From: Chloroflexota bacterium
GTDB lineage: Bacteria; Chloroflexota; Anaerolineae; Anaerolineales; Villigracilaceae
Direction: 5' to 3'
Assembly (NCBI GenBank): GCA_016234535.1
Contig: JACRBH010000082.1
Location: 1 to 33,643, forward strand
DNA length: 33,643 nucleotides
Shown: piece after piece, positions 30,961-33,643 of the stretch
Position numbering within the stretch: position 1 is the first letter of the stretch
How the letters are laid out: each line of letters begins with the position of its first letter
The notes under the pieces: generated by a model
The model's input: the letters and a program-made list of their open reading frames with translations, nothing else
What the model was told of the DNA's origin: nothing
Databases searched by the model: none
Translations under genes and position numbers: made by a program

Positions 30961-30989
30961 ATATTATTGAGGTAGGGGTAGTATACCAA
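30961..30989 (-). promoter_or_regulatory. Promoter candidate for pepF
   Basis: On the minus strand, TTGGTA (30984-30989) and TAATAT (30961-30966) are 17 bp apart, just upstream of the AGGAG site. Confidence 0.45.
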
Positions 30990-31010
30990 AGGCTCAGGGA
31001 ACTTCCTTGC

Positions 31011-31039
31011 TTGCTATTTCATCACTAACCTTATACAAT
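31011..31039 (+). promoter_or_regulatory. Promoter of the 157-aa membrane protein gene
   Basis: TTGCTA (31011-31016) and TACAAT (31034-31039) are exactly 17 bp apart, giving a leader of about 18 nt with GGAGG at 31052-31056. Confidence 0.65.
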
Positions 31040-31062
31040 AAATTTATACTTGGAGGTGTTTT

Positions 31063-31536
31063 ATGAAACAAGACCGTTTTCTAACCGGTATTTTGATTGG
31101 CATTGGAACTCTCATCCTGCTGGCTCTTGTATTATTCTTTACCCGGCAGGATAAGAAGGAATATCTCGTTGAGAAATCACCGTACGCGGCAACATACAAC
31201 TACGTGCTGGCGGTCACCAAAGAAGATTACAAAACCGCCTATACATATCTTGCGGACAAAGACAACAAGCCCACTTATGATCAGTTTCGACAGTCGTTTT
31301 TTAGCGGAAATGTCAGCACGAATAATGTTGGCGTAAATGTAGGCGCATCTGAAGTTAATGGGGATGATGCCTTTGTGGAGCTGACTTTGGTTTACTCTTC
31401 CAGCGACCCTTTTTCCGGCGGCTACAACAATACTGACCGCGCCCAGCTTGTCAAACAAAATGGCGAGTGGAAACTGATCTATATGCCCTATAACTTCTGG
31501 GCGTATGACTGGTATCAGGAACCGATCAAGCCGTAA
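31063..31536 (+). CDS. Membrane-anchored NTF2/DUF4878-like protein
   Basis: A 157-aa protein with one N-terminal transmembrane helix (about residues 8-26) and an extracytoplasmic domain. The segments YNYVLAVTKEDYKTAYTYLADK and the ending RAQLVKQNGEWKLIYMPYNFW are typical of NTF2-like (DUF4878/lumazine-binding-like) domains that many bacteria fuse to membrane anchors. No function is known. GGAGG is 6 nt before the ATG. The gene is followed by a dispersed inverted repeat and then another membrane protein gene. Confidence 0.82.
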   Translation: MKQDRFLTGILIGIGTLILLALVLFFTRQDKKEYLVEKSPYAATYNYVLAVTKEDYKTAYTYLADKDNKPTYDQFRQSFFSGNVSTNNVGVNVGASEVNGDDAFVELTLVYSSSDPFSGGYNNTDRAQLVKQNGEWKLIYMPYNFWAYDWYQEPIKP

Positions 31537-31544
31537 CAACTATA

Positions 31545-31639
31545 CGTCATTGCGAGGAGGGCGTACTTCCCAACGAAGCAATCTCTGACTAAGTATTAGA
31601 TTGCTTCGGGCGAGGAACAAGTGCTCCCTCGCAATGACG
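31545..31639. repeat. Dispersed double inverted repeat
   Basis: Outer arms CGTCATTGCGAGG (31545-31557) and CCTCGCAATGACG (31627-31639) are a perfect 13-bp inverted pair. Inner arms CGAAGCAATCT (31574-31584) and AGATTGCTTCG (31598-31608) are a perfect 11-bp pair. It matches a repeat type found between genes in many unrelated environmental bacteria. The ribosome site of the next gene (GGAGG, 31640-31644) directly abuts it. Confidence 0.85.
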
Positions 31640-31651
31640 GGAGGAAATATC

Positions 31652-33568
31652 ATGAAAACCATTCGAAGACTTTATTTTTACGCCGTAGCTTTCATTAGTT
31701 TTGAAGTGGTATTGTGGGGAATGATCGGTTTGATCCGCTCCATCGTCAACCCCGATCTCATCACCAATAGCGCGCAGGCATTGGCACAGGCCCTTTCCCT
31801 TATTTTAGTGGGTGTGCCAATTTTTCTCATTCACTGGCTATGGGCGCAGCGCGTGTCCGCTCGCGAAGAGGAGGAGAAAACCGCCACACTTCGCGCAGTC
31901 TTTTTATACGGCGCACTCTTTGGAACACTCATCCCTGTTGTGCAAAACCTGATTGCATTGATCAACCGTATATTTCTCGGCGTGGCAAATATTTCTTATA
32001 CCCGCGCCTTGTTGGGCGGCTCTCAAGGCTGGCCTGACAATTTGATCGCGATCATTCTCAACCTTTTGATGGCCGCTTATTTCTGGAGCATTTTGCGCGC
32101 TGATTGGGTCTCATTGCCCAACGCCGAAAATTTCAAAGACATCCGCCGCCTGTATCGGTTTCTTTGGACTCTCTATGGCTTGTTGATGATCATCTTCGGC
32201 ACGCAGCAAATCCTGCGCTACATTTTCTACATGCCAACTGGCGTGATCGGATCCATGGGGCGCGAGACCTTTATCAATGCGACGGCTTTGCTTGTGATCG
32301 GCGCTCCAATTTGGTTCTTTGCCTGGCGCATCTTGCAGGATGCTTTGGCTGATCCCGATGAAAAAGAGTCTCTTCTACGCCTCGGCATTCTCTACCTGCT
32401 TTCCCTGAGCGGGGTCATTGTTGTGCTTTCAGCAGGCGGAACTTTGTTTTACATGATTCTGAATCGCCTGTTTGGTGAAGCCATGGCGTTGAATGATTTC
32501 ATCCAAAAAATCGGCGGACCCATTTCATTGGGATTGCCGTTCGGCGTGATATGGGCCTACTACGGTAAATGGCTGACCCAGCAAATTGATTTTGAAAGAG
32601 AGTCGCCACGCCGCGCGGGAAAGAAACGCATCTACTTTTATATCCTTTCCCTGATCGGGTTGGCCGCCGCCTTTATCGGCATGGGCTCACTGCTTTCATT
32701 CCTGATCGATTTTGGACTTGGGAGTTCCTCTCTCAACACTTCTGGTTTTCGCCAATCGCTGACTGGCGCGCTTTCCACTCTTATAGTAGGCCTGCCTCTC
32801 TGGTTGACGACATGGCGCCCCATGCAGGCCGAGGCATTGATGGACGGTGATGTCGGCGACCACGCGCGACGTTCCATTGTCCGCAAGGTGTATTTGTACC
32901 TTGTGCTGTTTGCCTCAGTAATCGGCGGGATGGCATCAGCAGGTGGATTGGTCTTTACTCTCATCAATGCTCTGTTGGGAGGCGATAATTCCAATTTTGT
33001 AAATTCAATTCTTAATACTTTGCAGACATTGGTTTTGTTTGTCGTCTTGCTGCTATACCATCTTTCTGCTTTGCGAAAAGATGGACTGGCACGCGCCGAT
33101 GCTTTGGAAGCCAAACAGGAAAAATTTGGTGTGTTGGTCTTAGACAACAACAATGGCAAATTTGGAGAATCTGTAAGAGCAGCATTTATGAAGCACGCGC
33201 CTAAAGTCCCTGTGACAGTGGTGAATGAAAATGACATAGTCTCTGGCGATATGAAGCCGAATGCCGTTGTTTTACCGGGCTCACTAGCCGTGAATACGCC
33301 TGAAAATGTCAAAGCGTGGATGCTATCGTTTAACGGAAGCAGGCTCATCGTCGCGGATGATGCGGCGGGCATTTTCTGGATGAATGACTTCGGGCAGGTG
33401 GCTCAGTCCGCGCGGGCATTAGCCGAAGGACAGGAACTCCGCCCGCAATCCGCAGCAAAAACTACATCTGTGTGGACGACAGTTGCTTATGTTTTTGCGG
33501 CACTGTTTGCCTTGCAGTTGGTATTCGTTCTCATTATGTTTGGCGTCTCAATGGTCACAGGCTTTTAA
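31652..33568 (+). CDS. Multi-pass membrane protein with DUF5671-like repeats
   Basis: A 638-aa protein whose first 500 residues are repeated helical units of about 100 residues. Each begins with a basic-aromatic sequence such as RRLYFYAVAFISF, RRLYRFLWTLYGL, KRIYFYILSLIGL or RKVYLYLVLFASV, followed by helices ending near a Gly/Leu-rich turn. This resembles DUF5671. Residues about 505-600 form a soluble domain (FGVLVLDNNNGKFGESVRAAF) of alpha/beta type, and a last helix lies at about 613-635. The start at 31652 has GGAGG 7 nt upstream; the longer frame from 31601 would lie in the repeat. Function is unknown. It is directly upstream of dnaN. Confidence 0.8.
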   Translation: MKTIRRLYFYAVAFISFEVVLWGMIGLIRSIVNPDLITNSAQALAQALSLILVGVPIFLIHWLWAQRVSAREEEEKTATLRAVFLYGALFGTLIPVVQNLIALINRIFLGVANISYTRALLGGSQGWPDNLIAIILNLLMAAYFWSILRADWVSLPNAENFKDIRRLYRFLWTLYGLLMIIFGTQQILRYIFYMPTGVIGSMGRETFINATALLVIGAPIWFFAWRILQDALADPDEKESLLRLGILYLLSLSGVIVVLSAGGTLFYMILNRLFGEAMALNDFIQKIGGPISLGLPFGVIWAYYGKWLTQQIDFERESPRRAGKKRIYFYILSLIGLAAAFIGMGSLLSFLIDFGLGSSSLNTSGFRQSLTGALSTLIVGLPLWLTTWRPMQAEALMDGDVGDHARRSIVRKVYLYLVLFASVIGGMASAGGLVFTLINALLGGDNSNFVNSILNTLQTLVLFVVLLLYHLSALRKDGLARADALEAKQEKFGVLVLDNNNGKFGESVRAAFMKHAPKVPVTVVNENDIVSGDMKPNAVVLPGSLAVNTPENVKAWMLSFNGSRLIVADDAAGIFWMNDFGQVAQSARALAEGQELRPQSAAKTTSVWTTVAYVFAALFALQLVFVLIMFGVSMVTGF

Positions 33569-33611
33569 TGATATACTTTCGAAAAATTTTAACCATCGAG
33601 GGCGATAACCT

Positions 33612-33643
33612 ATGAAAGTAACAGTGCTTCAAGAGAACCTTGC
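33612..33643 (+). CDS. dnaN: DNA polymerase III beta subunit, first ten codons
   Basis: The window ends inside this gene. MKVTVLQENL is the usual start of the sliding clamp in Chloroflexota, and GAGGG lies about 10 nt before the ATG. TATACT at 33572-33577 could be its -10 box. The call rests on only ten residues, supported by the origin-like region 22 kb to the left. Confidence 0.6.
   Translation, partial: MKVTVLQENL

Noticed and set aside
1..33643. CRISPR arrays, tRNA, rRNA, integrases or prophage genes
   Set aside because: No regularly spaced repeats, cloverleaf sequences, rRNA segments or recombinase motifs were found on either strand.

Overview
The window looks like a chromosomal segment from an uncultured Chloroflexota bacterium, probably class Anaerolineae. 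This is an inference. It rests on SpoVS in a genome segment without sporulation genes, LTD/DUF11 surface proteins, a Ser/Thr kinase with a TolB-like propeller, a CAD-type dihydroorotase, two-TMS DUF5671-type membrane repeats, and many short intergenic palindromic repeats. I see no phage, transposase, CRISPR, rRNA or tRNA gene. UGA is used as a normal stop elsewhere in the window (for example at 1600-1602 and 19017-19019).

Layout. 1-2952 (+) is a K+ uptake cassette: a KimA/KUP-like APC permease with a USP-like tail, followed by two RCK/TrkA proteins. 3172-7985 (-) encodes the two halves of a heterodimeric ABC exporter, separated by a DUF4143 ATPase. 8258-8407 is a 49-aa membrane peptide gene and 8455-9387 (-) an APH(6)/hydroxyurea-type kinase. 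Four UMP-synthesis genes are scattered along the + strand: pyrC (9485), pyrF (15525), pyrE (16441) and pyrD (19777). Between pyrC and spoVS lies an 837-bp gene-free region with the hallmarks of a replication origin: several DnaA boxes, two of them abutting, a DnaA-trio-like GAT series and an AT-rich tract. dnaN begins at the right edge (33612), which fits an origin-proximal location. spoVS is followed by a secreted 1233-aa LTD/DUF11 protein.

17083-18322 (-) is an ECF sigma factor with a DUF4367 membrane partner. 18432-19756 (+) encodes a Nudix hydrolase and a lipoprotein leading into pyrD. 21062-23856 (-) holds the receptor-like kinase and an unrecognised protein with a degenerate P-loop. 24121-28213 (+) holds a conserved small acidic protein, a crotonase, glutamate dehydrogenase and glutaryl-CoA dehydrogenase, consistent with amino-acid or aromatic catabolism. 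28278-30943 (-) is PepF, a rhodanese lipoprotein and a cupin. 31063-33568 (+) encodes two membrane proteins ahead of dnaN.

Most notable points. (1) The rhodanese lipoprotein has an in-frame UGA exactly at the catalytic cysteine position. Its missing C-terminal half continues intact in the same frame, and a hairpin fitting the bacterial SECIS model follows the UGA, so it is a candidate selenoprotein. (2) There is an oriC candidate with no dnaA beside it. (3) Perfect or near-perfect palindromes sit in frame inside pyrC, pyrF and the glutaryl-CoA dehydrogenase gene, at places that look like loop insertions. (4) Several genes have a -10 box ending 6-7 nt before the ATG, which suggests leaderless mRNAs.
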